Part shown: positions 42,485 to 52,046 of the stretch, piece by piece | Layout of the letters: each line of letters opens with the position of its first letter | Position numbering within the stretch: the stretch's first letter is position 1 | Source of the DNA: an uncultured Porphyromonas sp. | GTDB taxonomy: Bacteria; Bacteroidota; Bacteroidia; Bacteroidales; Porphyromonadaceae | Direction of reading: 5' to 3' | Assembly: GCA_900538385.1 (NCBI GenBank) | Contig: UWSO01000005.1 | Location: 1-64,000 of the forward strand | DNA length: 64,000 nt | The notes under the pieces: model-generated | The model's database searches: none | What the model saw: the letters and a program-made list of their open reading frames with translations, nothing else | What the model was told of the DNA's origin: nothing | Program-made: the position numbers and the translations under genes

Positions 42485-45145
42485 CTATTGAATGATCACG
42501 GGACTTAGTCGCGTCTCGCCGTTGTGCTCAGTAATGCGTGCTACGTAACGTCCTGCTGGAAGCTGTGCTACGAAGAGGGTTGTCTCTGGTTGAGTCGCCT
42601 GGGTAGTAGCTACTAGCGTGCCATCACTAGCGAAGAGTTCAATGGTACTACCGATAGCTGTGCGGACAGTAATATAGTCTGTTGAAGGATTCGGATAGAG
42701 TGCGACAGAGGCGTCAGTTGGAGCTTGCAAAGCTGTCTCTTTTTGGAAGAGGATCTCTACGTTAGTCTCCTGAAGCACTTCGAACTCCATACCCTCTAGT
42801 GGCTTTCCATTGACGAGTATTGACTGAGTTTTGTAGCCTGCTTCAGGCGTTACAGAGAGCTGTAGCCGAACACCCATGGGGACCTCACTGTAGGGCTGAT
42901 AGTTCACAATAGAGGCAGAGCCATGCTCTCCTACTGTGAGGTGTATAGGACACATCGTATAGCCCGCAAATTCGGTATACTTTGGCTCGGACTTGGTGCT
43001 TTGGAATACTTTCCAAGACTTTTGAAGAAGCGTCTCTACCTGATTTCTGGAGATAGCATTGCCGTAGAGACTGTCCTGAGCTACTACATAAAACTCGCCC
43101 ACACCATACTCTTTGTTAGGAAGCTGGTCGATGAGAGCCTGCATGTTATCACCTCTGATCTGATTTCCCTCTATGTCTAGTGCTACAAGCTCCTCACACT
43201 CAGTAGGCAGGGTTAGCTGGGTCAGCTTATTGTAGGGGAGATATAGCATAGAGAGGTAAGATAGAGAGGTGACATCTACGCTACTCAGCCCGCATGCAGA
43301 TAGATTGAGCCAGAAGATGCTACCGCATGGGGTTAGGTCTAAGTCGGTTATGGGGTTCTCTGCAAGGTTGAGCTGTGCTAGATCAGGACAGCCTGTGAGA
43401 TTGATGGTGGATATGTTATTGCCAGCTAGGAGTAGCTTGGTCAACCAATCGAGACCTTTTAGATTGATGTTGGAGAGATGATTGCTATTGAGATTTAACT
43501 CTATAAGCTCAGGTAGGTTTGTGGGGTCGAAAGCCTTAAGCTGGTTGTTTGCTAGATATAGGAAGCTCAGGTTCCCGACAGGCGAACCATCGAAAGTACT
43601 CAGTTGATTGTCATTGCAATTGAGCAAGGCTAGATGAGGCGTATTTGATAAGTCTATAGTAGTCAGTTTGTTGTTAGACAGATCGATACGATTCGTTGCT
43701 GACTCAGGCGCGAAGGTTATCTCTGTGAGCTTATTGTTCGAAGCGTTGAGATTATCGAGCGCTGGTTGGTGTGATAGATCGATCGTTGTGAACTGATTGT
43801 TTTGCATCCATAGCTCCTCGAGGAGCGGATTGTGAGAGAGGTCTATTTGAGTCAAGCTGTTGTCACTAATGTTTAGGCTCTTCAAGCTTTGTAGAGAGGA
43901 TACGTCTATGTCTGTCAGGGTGTTTTCATAACAGAAAAGACTCTCTAGATCTCCATATATTGTGATGGTTTTAGCCTCTACGTCATGCTTGCCATCAGGG
44001 AGCCCTCGCTCATTGTCCTGACAGATACCATCGTTGTTCCAGTCGATCCATACCTTGTCTTGTTGTGACTCATCAGCTAGCTGTGCAGATATAGTCCACT
44101 GAGAGACACCACTAGTCGTCAGGGTCGCATGGGGCATAGGTAGGGTTATCTCATCATATCCCTTGTAGATGCGCCAATTTTTGCTTTTAGCCTCTCGGAT
44201 GGCTTGCGTAGACACTTGATTCCCTTCGGGGCTTGCAGTACTTGTCTTGACCGCCTTGAGGGTACCTGAGTCTTGTCCAGATAGATCAGGCAGGCTCTTA
44301 ATAAAGCTATTAAAAGCATCCTCTGAGAGCTGGTTGTCATAGAGTTCGATCTTCTTAATAGGAGCCGATGGACTGACTAGGAGCTTGGTCAGACTGTTTT
44401 CGCTACAGTCTAGAGCGCTGAGTGCAGCTGCTGAGGAGAGATCTAGCTCGGCTATTTTATTCCTCCAGCAAGAGACCTCCTCTAGCTTAGTCAGTCCAGA
44501 TACGTTGAGTGTCGTGAGTTGGTTCTTGTGAGCAGACACCTTGACAAGATCTGTACAAGAGGTAAGATTCAGTTGTGATAGCTTATTCTTGTAGCACTCC
44601 AAGAGCTTGAGGTGTGTCATGCCGCTCAGATCTAGCTGTGTTAATTCGTTGCCATCACATACGAGCGTATCAATGAGGGTCAGACCGTTCATCTGAAGGG
44701 TCGTCAGCCCCGCCTCTGTAGCATCTAGTATGCGCAGCTTAGGGCTACCTGTCAGGTCTAGAGAGGGTATGCTGTTTGTGTGGCAGATGAGTACCTCTAG
44801 CTCTGGAGCGTGGAGCGAGAGAGACGTAAGCTTGTTCCAAAAGCATCGTAGAGCCGTCAGGTCGCGGCCGTATACTTTGACCGACTTGCCCTCTGTCGTG
44901 TAGCTGTTGATCTTCGTTGGCATGTTTGGGTCTGTAGAGACCTGTCGCTCAGTGATTGAGCCATTGCCATAGTCGACTCGGATAGAGCCAGAGCGAGATG
45001 ACACCCATAGGTTAAGTTCTGCTCCCGTTGCATAGGTGCCATTCATCTCTGCAACAAGGTCTTCTTGAGCTGTCAGAAGCATGCTTTGCGATAGTGACAG
45101 GCAAATAATTAGGACGCATCCTAGTAGTAATCTAATCCTTTTCAT
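42485..45145 (-). CDS. Very large secreted LRR protein with two LRR arrays and T9SS domain
   Basis: The start at 45145 gives 886 residues with a signal peptide (about 1-27, ending LLTAQ); the longer reading adds 52 polar residues and is unlikely. Order: a DYGNGS strand pair (about 48); LRR array 1 (about 75-240); a cap module (about 245-300); an EF-hand-like loop, WIDWNNDGICQDNE (about 352); LRR array 2 (about 370-640); a second cap; and an InlB-B-repeat-like domain with LTVGEHGSASI (about 730). The T9SS type A domain starts at LYPNPSTDYITVRT (about 815). It has diverged from the neighbouring plus-strand LRR gene. Ligand unknown. Confidence 0.83.
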   Translation of the reverse strand: MKRIRLLLGCVLIICLSLSQSMLLTAQEDLVAEMNGTYATGAELNLWVSSRSGSIRVDYGNGSITERQVSTDPNMPTKINSYTTEGKSVKVYGRDLTALRCFWNKLTSLSLHAPELEVLICHTNSIPSLDLTGSPKLRILDATEAGLTTLQMNGLTLIDTLVCDGNELTQLDLSGMTHLKLLECYKNKLSQLNLTSCTDLVKVSAHKNQLTTLNVSGLTKLEEVSCWRNKIAELDLSSAAALSALDCSENSLTKLLVSPSAPIKKIELYDNQLSEDAFNSFIKSLPDLSGQDSGTLKAVKTSTASPEGNQVSTQAIREAKSKNWRIYKGYDEITLPMPHATLTTSGVSQWTISAQLADESQQDKVWIDWNNDGICQDNERGLPDGKHDVEAKTITIYGDLESLFCYENTLTDIDVSSLQSLKSLNISDNSLTQIDLSHNPLLEELWMQNNQFTTIDLSHQPALDNLNASNNKLTEITFAPESATNRIDLSNNKLTTIDLSNTPHLALLNCNDNQLSTFDGSPVGNLSFLYLANNQLKAFDPTNLPELIELNLNSNHLSNINLKGLDWLTKLLLAGNNISTINLTGCPDLAQLNLAENPITDLDLTPCGSIFWLNLSACGLSSVDVTSLSYLSMLYLPYNKLTQLTLPTECEELVALDIEGNQIRGDNMQALIDQLPNKEYGVGEFYVVAQDSLYGNAISRNQVETLLQKSWKVFQSTKSEPKYTEFAGYTMCPIHLTVGEHGSASIVNYQPYSEVPMGVRLQLSVTPEAGYKTQSILVNGKPLEGMEFEVLQETNVEILFQKETALQAPTDASVALYPNPSTDYITVRTAIGSTIELFASDGTLVATTQATQPETTLFVAQLPAGRYVARITEHNGETRLSPVIIQ

Positions 45146-45353
45146 GTTTGTTGATATTATGGATTTGTGTTTGCTCCTATTCTTATGGAGCTTTATTACA
45201 CAAGACAGCAACTCATCCTCCAAGCCGCAAATTACACCATCACTAGAAGTGCTATAATCGTTTCCTGGAGACTTTGTGGTCATATCTTGTCTAAACGACA
45301 TCTTTATTGTGGACTATGAAGAGCTTATTCTCTGCTGTATAACTCTTCAAGCA

Positions 45354-45361
45354 CAAAGATA
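45354..45361 (-). promoter_or_regulatory. -7 box of minus-strand LRR gene
   Basis: TATCTTTG on the minus strand lies about 210 bp before the chosen start, leaving a long 5' leader. Confidence 0.4.
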
Positions 45362-45489
45362 TATATTTATTCTAATCGATGCATTTGGAGATAAAATAAA
45401 CTCCCAGCGAGATGAATCTTCGGCAAACTCCTAATGGGGGTATTCTGAAGGCGATTCTAGGGTCATAGCTTTTTCACCTCTTTTTTCAA

Positions 45490-45497
45490 TACCTTTG
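45490..45497 (+). promoter_or_regulatory. -7 box of plus-strand LRR gene
   Basis: TACCTTTG lies 62 bp before the ATG at 45560. If this promoter is right, the in-frame ATG at 45497 falls within it and cannot be the start. Confidence 0.55.
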
Positions 45498-45559
45498 TGA
45501 CAAGACTCCTAAGGAGAATACAACCAAATAGAAGTAGAATAGAAACCTCCCGATTACTT

Positions 45560-47428
45560 ATGCAAATCAACTTAAAGAACACTGTTGCCAAAAGGAATAC
45601 TCTAGGTGCGACACTGCACATATTCCTCTTAACTATCTGCACCCTATGGAGTAGTCCTACAGCTAGTGCGGATGTAATCAAGTTACACACTCAGAGAGCT
45701 GTCGGCCAGCAGATAACCGTTAAGGTGTCAGGGACTGGCAAGTCCTACAAAGTCACAGGAGCTACTCCAGCTCTCATAACGGATGGAGAGCATACACTGA
45801 CCTTGACCAGTCAAGAGGTGAGCATCGAGGGTGATGAAATCACGTTTTTCAACTGCTCTGACAATGAACTAGATAAGCTTGATGTCACTAGCTGCACATC
45901 TCTTAAGGAGCTGCTGTGCTATGAAAACAGTCTACAAGAGCTGAAACTAGATAAGAATGTCAATTTGGTCAGTCTATCTTGCGATACCAATCAGCTAGAG
46001 AAGCTGGATCTAAAGAAAAATGTCAACCTCAAGGATCTGCTATGTAACAACAATGCTCTCAAAGAGCTAGATCTCAGTAATCTCTCTAAGCTAAAGTCTC
46101 TTTACTGCTTTAGTAATCAACTAACTTCGCTTTATCTACCTAAAGATAATCCCCTTGAGGAGATTTTATGTAGTGCCAACGAACTATCAAGCTTAGACTT
46201 AGGTAAGTCACCCCACTTAACTCTTTTGGAGTGCTACTATAACAACCTCTTAGCTCTAGACCTATCGCAAGCGCCACATCTTAAGAAGCTCTCGGCAAAA
46301 AACAACCAACTGAAGCGACTAGATCTTACAGCAAATGGAGAATTGGCCGAACTGCTCTGTGCTAACAATCAGCTAGAGGAGATTAAAACAACCGCAAACG
46401 CTCCACTCCTTGCGATATCTTGCTACAACAATAAGATGTCAGGGGTAGCCATGAGTCAGCTGATGGGCAATCTGCGCAATATCAAAGGACTCTCGATCTC
46501 TGTAGAAGATGGTGGTGAGATAATAGCTGTCAACACAGACAACTCAGAGGAGGGTAACGTGTGTTACAAAAGTGACGTACAGCGACTAAAAGAAAAGGGC
46601 TGGAAAGTCTCTGACTACAATGGTAGCTATATGGATCGAAAGGAGTATGACGGTGTAGATGATCCAGTTGCGGTCAACACTATCAGGCTTAAGTCCGATG
46701 CTAAGGAAATAACTCTCACATTTGACGTCGAGGAAGTGAATAAAGTGATTGTCTCTGGTGCTGAGAAGAAGTCTCAAGAGACTATCGAAGAAGATGTAGT
46801 AATAACTTACTCCGTAACACCTCAAGAGGAGGTTGTCATAAAGGGTGATGTGACGCTATTTGATTGCGCTGCTAGTAGCATTACTGAGCTACAAGTGGCA
46901 AACCACACTACGCTTACTTGGCTCGTATGTCATAGTAATAAGCTGACTTCGCTCAACACCAGTGGATGTACTTCTCTTGAGGAGATAGACGCTCATAGTA
47001 ATCAGCTTACGACGGCAGATTTTACAGGTTGTGCCTCTGTGAGTCTTTTAGACTGTAGCTCCAACCAGATCAAGGAGCAAGGTATGGAACAGCTGATAGC
47101 TACACTATATAATCGAAGTGCTGTGAATAAGAAAAGCGATCTCTACGTCATCAATAGTCTAGATCCTAATGAGGGAAATGTCTGCACCATAGATCAAGTT
47201 GCCAAGGCTGCCACTCTAGGTTGGTCAACTTACTATCAGGAAAAGGAAGGGCAATGGACTCTTTACCCAGGCAGTAAACCTAGCGGATTAGATGACTTGG
47301 CTATCGCTTCAGATAGAAAACCCATAGCTATTTACGATGCCATGGGCAGACTGCGCTCCTATATAGAGCCGGGATACAACATTGTCGTATTCAGCGATGG
47401 CTCTACGCTAAAGCTCTATCAAGAGTAA
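45560..47428 (+). CDS. Secreted LRR protein with two LRR/cap blocks
   Basis: The start at 45560 gives 622 residues with a signal sequence (about 14-39, ending TASA). Block 1: about nine LRRs (about 90-285; LDLSNLSKLKSLYCFSNQL type), then a cap with EGNVCYKSDV...KGWKVSDYNG. Block 2 repeats the arrangement in short form (about 395-560): a beta segment, three LRRs and a cap with EGNVCTIDQVA. A short end (IAIYDAMGRLRSYI...LKLYQE) looks like only the second half of a T9SS domain. Surface location is therefore less certain than for its relatives. Confidence 0.78.
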   Translation: MQINLKNTVAKRNTLGATLHIFLLTICTLWSSPTASADVIKLHTQRAVGQQITVKVSGTGKSYKVTGATPALITDGEHTLTLTSQEVSIEGDEITFFNCSDNELDKLDVTSCTSLKELLCYENSLQELKLDKNVNLVSLSCDTNQLEKLDLKKNVNLKDLLCNNNALKELDLSNLSKLKSLYCFSNQLTSLYLPKDNPLEEILCSANELSSLDLGKSPHLTLLECYYNNLLALDLSQAPHLKKLSAKNNQLKRLDLTANGELAELLCANNQLEEIKTTANAPLLAISCYNNKMSGVAMSQLMGNLRNIKGLSISVEDGGEIIAVNTDNSEEGNVCYKSDVQRLKEKGWKVSDYNGSYMDRKEYDGVDDPVAVNTIRLKSDAKEITLTFDVEEVNKVIVSGAEKKSQETIEEDVVITYSVTPQEEVVIKGDVTLFDCAASSITELQVANHTTLTWLVCHSNKLTSLNTSGCTSLEEIDAHSNQLTTADFTGCASVSLLDCSSNQIKEQGMEQLIATLYNRSAVNKKSDLYVINSLDPNEGNVCTIDQVAKAATLGWSTYYQEKEGQWTLYPGSKPSGLDDLAIASDRKPIAIYDAMGRLRSYIEPGYNIVVFSDGSTLKLYQE

Positions 47429-47453
47429 GACAGCCAAACAACTAAAGAATTAC

Positions 47454-47503
47454 GAAAGACTTTCGGGAGACTCAACAATAGCAGGGTCCTCCGAAGGTCT
47501 TTC
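47454..47503 (+). terminator. Hairpin after plus-strand LRR gene
   Basis: GAAAGACTTTCGGGAG pairs with CTCCGAAGGTCTTTC with one bulge and one wobble. It lies 26 bp past the stop; no T-run. Confidence 0.55.
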
Positions 47504-47623
47504 AGTATAAAGGGGCGGTCTCTTCCAGAATTCGAAAATGAGAGTTAACCTGTATCAGAGGAAATTCGCATTAACGGATGAAATGTGGGTTGCACGTCCG
47601 CGTAATCTCATTGCAATATTTTG

Positions 47624-47631
47624 TACCTTTG
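47624..47631 (+). promoter_or_regulatory. -7 box of tRNA-Arg gene
   Basis: TACCTTTG lies 15 bp upstream of the tRNA 5' end. Confidence 0.6.
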
Positions 47632-47645
47632 TGGCGATGATAGAA

Positions 47646-47719
47646 GGCTCGGTAGCTTAGCTGAATAGAGCGTCAGATTCCGGTTCTGAAGGTCGTGGGT
47701 TTGAATCCCACCCGAGTCA
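47646..47719 (+). tRNA. tRNA-Arg (anticodon CCG)
   Basis: A complete cloverleaf is seen: acceptor GGCTCGG/CCGAGTC with one G-U pair, D stem GCTT/GAGC, anticodon stem TCAGA/TCTGA around loop TTCCGGT, variable loop AGGTC and T arm GTGGG-TTTGAAT-CCCAC. CCA is not encoded. Confidence 0.96.
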
Positions 47720-47802
47720 CTACACCTTATGTAGGGAGATGCTGTGCAGACTCCCTACGTTTGTTTTAGGATCGTATGAAGTGCAGAGAGTCCAAAAAGT
47801 AC

Positions 47803-47810
47803 TACCTTTG
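47803..47810 (+). promoter_or_regulatory. -7 box of trpS
   Basis: TACCTTTG lies 39 bp before the ATG at 47850. It supports the shorter start over the in-frame ATG at 47739. Confidence 0.6.
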
Positions 47811-47849
47811 CCCTACAACTATACAATAAATAGAGAGTACATTCATAGT

Positions 47850-48845
47850 ATGGAACGAGTCGTCAGCGGTATCCGGCCTACCGGTCATCTACATATAGGC
47901 AACTACTACGGAGCTATGCGTAGCTTCCTAGAGATGCAGGAGCAGTATGATTGCTACTTCTTTATCGCAGACTGGCATTCGCTGACCACGCATCCTCATC
48001 CGGGAGACATCGTGCAGGATACGGACACGATCCTAGCTGAGTACCTCGCTTGCGGGCTCGATCCGAGCAAGGTGGTCCTCTACCGTCAGAGCGATGTGCC
48101 TGAGGTTCTGGAGCTATACCTTTACCTGAATATGAATGCCTATCTAGGTGAGCTACAGCGCACCACCACCTTTAAAGAGAAAGCGCGCAAGCAGCCGGAC
48201 AATGTCAATGCTGGTCTGCTCACCTACCCGACACTGATGGCGGCTGACATCTTACTGCAGCGTGCTGTCAAGGTGCCTGTGGGCAAGGATCAGGAGCAAA
48301 ATATGGAGATGGCGCGCCGCTTCGCTCGTCGCTTTAACACGATCTACGGGGTGGAGTACTTCACGGAGCCTGCCTCGTGGGCCTCAATGTCTAAGCCGAT
48401 CAAGGTGCCTGGGCTCGACGGCTCGGGCAAGATGGGCAAGAGCGAGGGCAATGCGATCTATCTCTATGAGGATGACAAGTCTATCACCAAGAAGGTGATG
48501 CGCGCCGTCACGGACGCCGGTCCTACGGAGCCAAACAGTAAGCCCTCAGAGCCTGTGGAGAACCTTTTTACCATTATGGATCTGGTCTCTACGCCTGAGG
48601 CGGTAGCACACTTTCGTCAGTGCTATGCGGACTGCTCTATACGATACGGAGATCTGAAGAAGCAGCTAGCAGCTGATCTGATTGCTGCAATAGCTCCGAT
48701 CCGGGAGCGTATCCTAGAGCTCTCTAGCAACAAGGAGCAGCTACACAAGGTGGCTGCTGCGGGAGCTATGAAGGCACGTGAGAGCGCTCGCAAGACGATC
48801 GAGGAGGTCAGAGAGATCATAGGCTTTGCTCCGACACTCCGATAA
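47850..48845 (+). CDS. trpS: Tryptophanyl-tRNA synthetase
   Basis: TrpS charges tRNA-Trp. The start at 47850 gives 331 residues with the class I HIGH-type signature HIGN at 14-17 and the KMSKS-type loop KMGKS near residue 192. The longer reading begins upstream of the promoter's -7 box. PVGKDQEQ and the LDGSGKMGKSEGN segment are typical. It is followed by a DUF3127 gene 42 bp later. Confidence 0.97.
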   Translation: MERVVSGIRPTGHLHIGNYYGAMRSFLEMQEQYDCYFFIADWHSLTTHPHPGDIVQDTDTILAEYLACGLDPSKVVLYRQSDVPEVLELYLYLNMNAYLGELQRTTTFKEKARKQPDNVNAGLLTYPTLMAADILLQRAVKVPVGKDQEQNMEMARRFARRFNTIYGVEYFTEPASWASMSKPIKVPGLDGSGKMGKSEGNAIYLYEDDKSITKKVMRAVTDAGPTEPNSKPSEPVENLFTIMDLVSTPEAVAHFRQCYADCSIRYGDLKKQLAADLIAAIAPIRERILELSSNKEQLHKVAAAGAMKARESARKTIEEVREIIGFAPTLR

Positions 48846-48887
48846 CTATCCACTAACAAGTAATAACTAACAACTTATAGACTAGAT

Positions 48888-49358
48888 ATGGACAGCAACA
48901 ATAACCGCCCCAATCCGCTAATTGCAAGAGGCACCGTCATACGCGTTCTTCCAGTACAGGAGGGTGTCAGCAAGGCGGGCAACGCTTGGCGTAAGGGCGC
49001 CTTTGTCATTGAGACTGAATCGCAGTACCCACGCACCATCTGCTTCAACATTTGGAATAATCGCATTGACGAGTATGCACTCACTGAGGGTGACTTCGTC
49101 GAGGTGCGCTTTGACGTAGAGAGCCGTGAGTATATGGAGCGCTGGTACACAGACGTGACTGCTTACAGTGTCTCCAAGGTAGACCAGACAGCAGCTGCAC
49201 CTGAAGCTGATCCCTTTGCGGGCAAAGCTCCTTACGTAGAGGGCGCAGCTCCTAGCACGGGCTTCGCTTCGCAAGCTCCTGAGGCGGGTGCGCAAAATCA
49301 GTTTGGCGGATCTTTTGACCCAGCCGCTGGTGACAACGCTGACGACCTACCTTTCTAA
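48888..49358 (+). CDS. DUF3127 OB-fold protein with SSB-like acidic tail
   Basis: This 156-residue Bacteroidetes-type protein has a beta-rich N-terminal domain (about 10-105), matching DUF3127, an OB-fold like that of single-stranded DNA-binding proteins. A flexible Ala/Pro/Gly linker follows, then the end DNADDLPF. The DDLPF ending closely resembles the SSB C-terminal peptide that recruits repair and replication enzymes. It may be a second SSB. The genuine ssb gene is not in this window. Confidence 0.8.
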   Translation: MDSNNNRPNPLIARGTVIRVLPVQEGVSKAGNAWRKGAFVIETESQYPRTICFNIWNNRIDEYALTEGDFVEVRFDVESREYMERWYTDVTAYSVSKVDQTAAAPEADPFAGKAPYVEGAAPSTGFASQAPEAGAQNQFGGSFDPAAGDNADDLPF

Positions 49359-49377
49359 GAGCTAGCTCTACATAGCT

Positions 49378-49857
49378 ATGCGTACGACACTCCTCGTAGT
49401 GGGTGAGACCTCTTCGTCAGAGCTACACCGCCTCATCGAGGAGTATCGGCAGCGCATCGGTGGATATATACCTTTTGACATTGAGGTCTTGCCCGACCCT
49501 AAGCGGCGCAAGCAGCAAGCCTCCATAGCTAATCAGCAGCAGGCGACCTGTGAAGCCATCGCCTCCGTGATCGCACCGAGTGATCTGGTGGTCCTGCTGG
49601 ATGAGCGGGGCAAGGAGTACACGAGCCGTCAGTGGGCGGAGCAGCTACAGCGCTATATGAATAGCGGTGCTAAGCGACTCCTCCTAGTGGTGGGCGGTCC
49701 CTACGGCTTTACGCCTGAGTTTAAGCAGCGCTATGGACAGCAGGCTTGGTCGCTCAGTCGCCTGACACTGACGCATGAGATGGTGCGTCTCTTTGCCGTC
49801 GAGCAGATCTACCGAGCCTGCACGATACTGCGAGGAGAGCCTTACCATCACGACTAA
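49378..49857 (+). CDS. rlmH: 23S rRNA (pseudouridine1915-N3)-methyltransferase
   Basis: RlmH is a SPOUT-fold enzyme that methylates pseudouridine 1915 in 70S ribosomes using S-adenosylmethionine. The 159-residue protein has LDERGKEYTS near 78, the knot segment LLLVVGGPYGF near 100 and LTLTHEMVRLF near 130. It lies 19 bp after the DUF3127 gene and 13 bp before a PAS-domain gene. Confidence 0.96.
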   Translation: MRTTLLVVGETSSSELHRLIEEYRQRIGGYIPFDIEVLPDPKRRKQQASIANQQQATCEAIASVIAPSDLVVLLDERGKEYTSRQWAEQLQRYMNSGAKRLLLVVGGPYGFTPEFKQRYGQQAWSLSRLTLTHEMVRLFAVEQIYRACTILRGEPYHHD

Positions 49858-49870
49858 TTGATACAATCAC

Positions 49871-50224
49871 ATGATACCATTCTTTGAAGAGGCCGACGTA
49901 GCGGTCACGATCTGTGACCGTGAGGGTCGCATTATAGAGATGAACGAGCAGTCGCGTCAGGTCAATCTCAAGCCAGGTCAAAGCTTGATCGGCAAGAATG
50001 TCCTCGACTGCCACCCAGAGCCGGCACGCTCGCTACTGGCCGATATGATGGCACACCAGACGAAGCATGTCTACACCATCACAAAGGGCGACAAGAAGAA
50101 GCTCATCTACCAGATCCCGTGGTACGAAGATGGCGAGTACGCTGGCTTTATGGAGCTATCGATGATCATTCCCCACGAGATGGCACACTACGTACGTCAG
50201 GTGCCACCGGAGAAAAAGGCTTAG
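49871..50224 (+). CDS. Single-domain PAS protein
   Basis: This 117-residue protein is a lone PAS sensor domain (about 5-100): AVTICDREGRIIEMNEQS, a NVLDCHPEPA helix region with Cys-His-Pro near 56-58, and a C-terminal strand LIYQIPWY. No output domain is attached. Heme- or redox-sensing has been proposed for similar CHP-containing PAS domains; that is not shown here. It is probably co-transcribed with rlmH and the small gene that follows 2 bp later. Confidence 0.8.
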   Translation: MIPFFEEADVAVTICDREGRIIEMNEQSRQVNLKPGQSLIGKNVLDCHPEPARSLLADMMAHQTKHVYTITKGDKKKLIYQIPWYEDGEYAGFMELSMIIPHEMAHYVRQVPPEKKA

Positions 50225-50226
50225 CC

Positions 50227-50451
50227 ATGTCTCGCAGAGATCGTCTCAAGCTTTACTTCCTCCTCATCTGGTGGATCGCCCTCAACGTGTGGGTCTGGAT
50301 CCTGCAGCGCGCCCCCTTTGACTGGATACGTGTAGGCTCCAGTATCGGCACGCTTGTGGTGATCGCACTCCTCGCCTGGATATGGCATAGGAACTACCGC
50401 ATCGAGCAGGAGCGCCGTGCTCTAGAGCAGTCTGAGGACGAAGAGAAGTAA
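50227..50451 (+). CDS. Small two-helix membrane protein
   Basis: The start at 50227 gives 74 residues with two hydrophobic helices (about 9-27 and 37-54) and a charged C-terminus rich in Glu/Arg. It begins 2 bp after the PAS gene's stop; the longer reading overlaps that gene out of frame. No family recognised. Confidence 0.7.
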   Translation: MSRRDRLKLYFLLIWWIALNVWVWILQRAPFDWIRVGSSIGTLVVIALLAWIWHRNYRIEQERRALEQSEDEEK

Positions 50452-50479
50452 CCATCGCCACAGCTCTCCTATTATATAT

Positions 50480-51415
50480 ATGTCTCGTAAGCTCACACCG
50501 ATTCGTTGCACGCCCCAATACTATCACAAGATATGGGGCGGAGGTCATCTTGCGCCTACGGGAGGCGACAAGCAGATCGGCGAGGCGTGGCTACTCTCAG
50601 CACTCATAGGACAGGAGACGCCCACGGAGGGTGCAGACTACGAGGGAGCTTCGCTAGATGCTTTGGTATCTCGCTATGGCGATCGCTTACTAGGACAAGG
50701 ACAGACGGTACGATGCGGTGGAGTTTTCCCTTTGTTGATCAAGCTGCTAGACGCTGCGGCAGATCTCTCTGTACAGGTACACCCATCGCCTGAGGAGGGG
50801 GGCAAAGATGAGGTATGGTACTTCCTAGAGACGGAGCCAACGAGCCGTATATGTCTCGGGCTAACCGAGCCGATGACTGCCGACGCCTTGCACTCCGTCA
50901 TCGAGCGTGGTGATCTGATGCACTACCTGCACTGGGAGCCTGTGAGACCAGGTGAGGCTATCGCTCTACCGGCTGGGACGATCCACGCACTCGGTGCTGG
51001 CTCGATGCTTATCGAGGTGCAGGACACGAGCGACACGACTTATCGGCTTTACGACTACGACCGAGTAGATGACGAGGGTGCTCGGCGAACGCTACACATT
51101 GAGGAGGCACTCCGCAGTGCTACACTAGGACCGCACAAGCTGGCTTCTCGCCAGTTGCCCTTGGGTACCCCACGCTTCGTTTGTCACGAGGTGACAGCCA
51201 AACCAAACTCGTCTCAGCTCATCACAACGGATGGAACGAGCTGTGCGATCCTTGTCGGCATCTCTGGGAGCTTGACGCTAAGCGGTGACGACACGGAGCC
51301 GTGGCAACTAGCTCCTCACGAAGCATTACTAATCCCCGCCGAGACGCTCCCGATACGGATAGCACCAGGCGAGGGCAAAGCTTTGATGATAACCTTAACG
51401 CCCGCAGAGAGATGA
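50480..51415 (+). CDS. manA: Mannose-6-phosphate isomerase, type I
   Basis: ManA interconverts mannose 6-phosphate and fructose 6-phosphate using zinc. The 311-residue protein has the short bacterial form: KIWGGGHLA, the LLIKLLDAAADLSVQVHPS segment with the zinc-ligand Gln and His (about 84-98), a further Glu/His pair in ALPAGTIHALG (about 155-170), and a C-terminal cupin. Its stop overlaps the next gene's ATG (ATGA). It can supply mannose for glycan synthesis such as GDP-mannose or GDP-fucose. Confidence 0.95.
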   Translation: MSRKLTPIRCTPQYYHKIWGGGHLAPTGGDKQIGEAWLLSALIGQETPTEGADYEGASLDALVSRYGDRLLGQGQTVRCGGVFPLLIKLLDAAADLSVQVHPSPEEGGKDEVWYFLETEPTSRICLGLTEPMTADALHSVIERGDLMHYLHWEPVRPGEAIALPAGTIHALGAGSMLIEVQDTSDTTYRLYDYDRVDDEGARRTLHIEEALRSATLGPHKLASRQLPLGTPRFVCHEVTAKPNSSQLITTDGTSCAILVGISGSLTLSGDDTEPWQLAPHEALLIPAETLPIRIAPGEGKALMITLTPAER

Positions 51416-52029
51416 TACAGATAGATGACAAGGTGGTGAGCTTTGAGATCCTTGAGGAGTGCTTCGCCTGCGACTACGCCGTATGCCGTGGCGCCTGCTG
51501 TGTGCATGGCGATGCGGGACCTCCTGCTACAGAGCGCGAGTGCCAGAGCTACCAGCGTCATCTCTCGCTCCTCGAGTCGCACCTAGCCCCTGAGGCGTGT
51601 GAGCTGATCCATCATCAGGGGGTGAGCTACACGGACATAACTGGCGAGCGGGTACTCTCTGTGGTCAACGATGAGAACTGCGCCTTCACGCTTCACCCCA
51701 CACCTCCCGAAGGGGTACGCTGCGCCATCGAATGGTACGCCTCGAACCATCCCGAGGTCAAGCTGGAAAAGCCGATCAGCTGTCGGCTCTACCCGATCCG
51801 TGTTCGTCAGTTCAAATACTTTTCGTCACTACATTACGACCGCTGGGACATTTGTCAGGCGGCTGTGGAGCGAGGACGTAAGCTCGGCATCAAGGTCTAC
51901 CAGTTTGTCCGCGAACCGCTGATAGCAGCCTTCGGGGCACACTTTTACGATCAGCTCGTCGAGGCGGACAAGCTACTCCAAGAGGCGCGGCGCAAAGAGG
52001 CGGAAGCAGAGCGACAAGCCAAGCGCTGA
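51412..52029 (+). CDS. DUF3109 cysteine-rich protein
   Basis: The start at 51412 (ATGA overlap with manA) gives 205 residues. The family's cysteine cluster is seen at about residues 15-27 (CFACDYAVCRGACC) and more cysteines follow (ENCAF, SCRLYP, DICQAA), suggesting a bound iron-sulfur or zinc centre, related to YkgJ. Function is unknown. The C-terminal helix is charged and coiled-coil-like. Confidence 0.85.
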   Translation: MIQIDDKVVSFEILEECFACDYAVCRGACCVHGDAGPPATERECQSYQRHLSLLESHLAPEACELIHHQGVSYTDITGERVLSVVNDENCAFTLHPTPPEGVRCAIEWYASNHPEVKLEKPISCRLYPIRVRQFKYFSSLHYDRWDICQAAVERGRKLGIKVYQFVREPLIAAFGAHFYDQLVEADKLLQEARRKEAEAERQAKR

Positions 52030-52046
52030 TAAGCCTCCCATAGTTC

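Noticed and set aside
45146..45301. 52-residue N-terminal extension of the large minus-strand LRR protein
   Set aside because: It is polar and would place the signal peptide internally; the ATG at 45145 gives a normal signal sequence.
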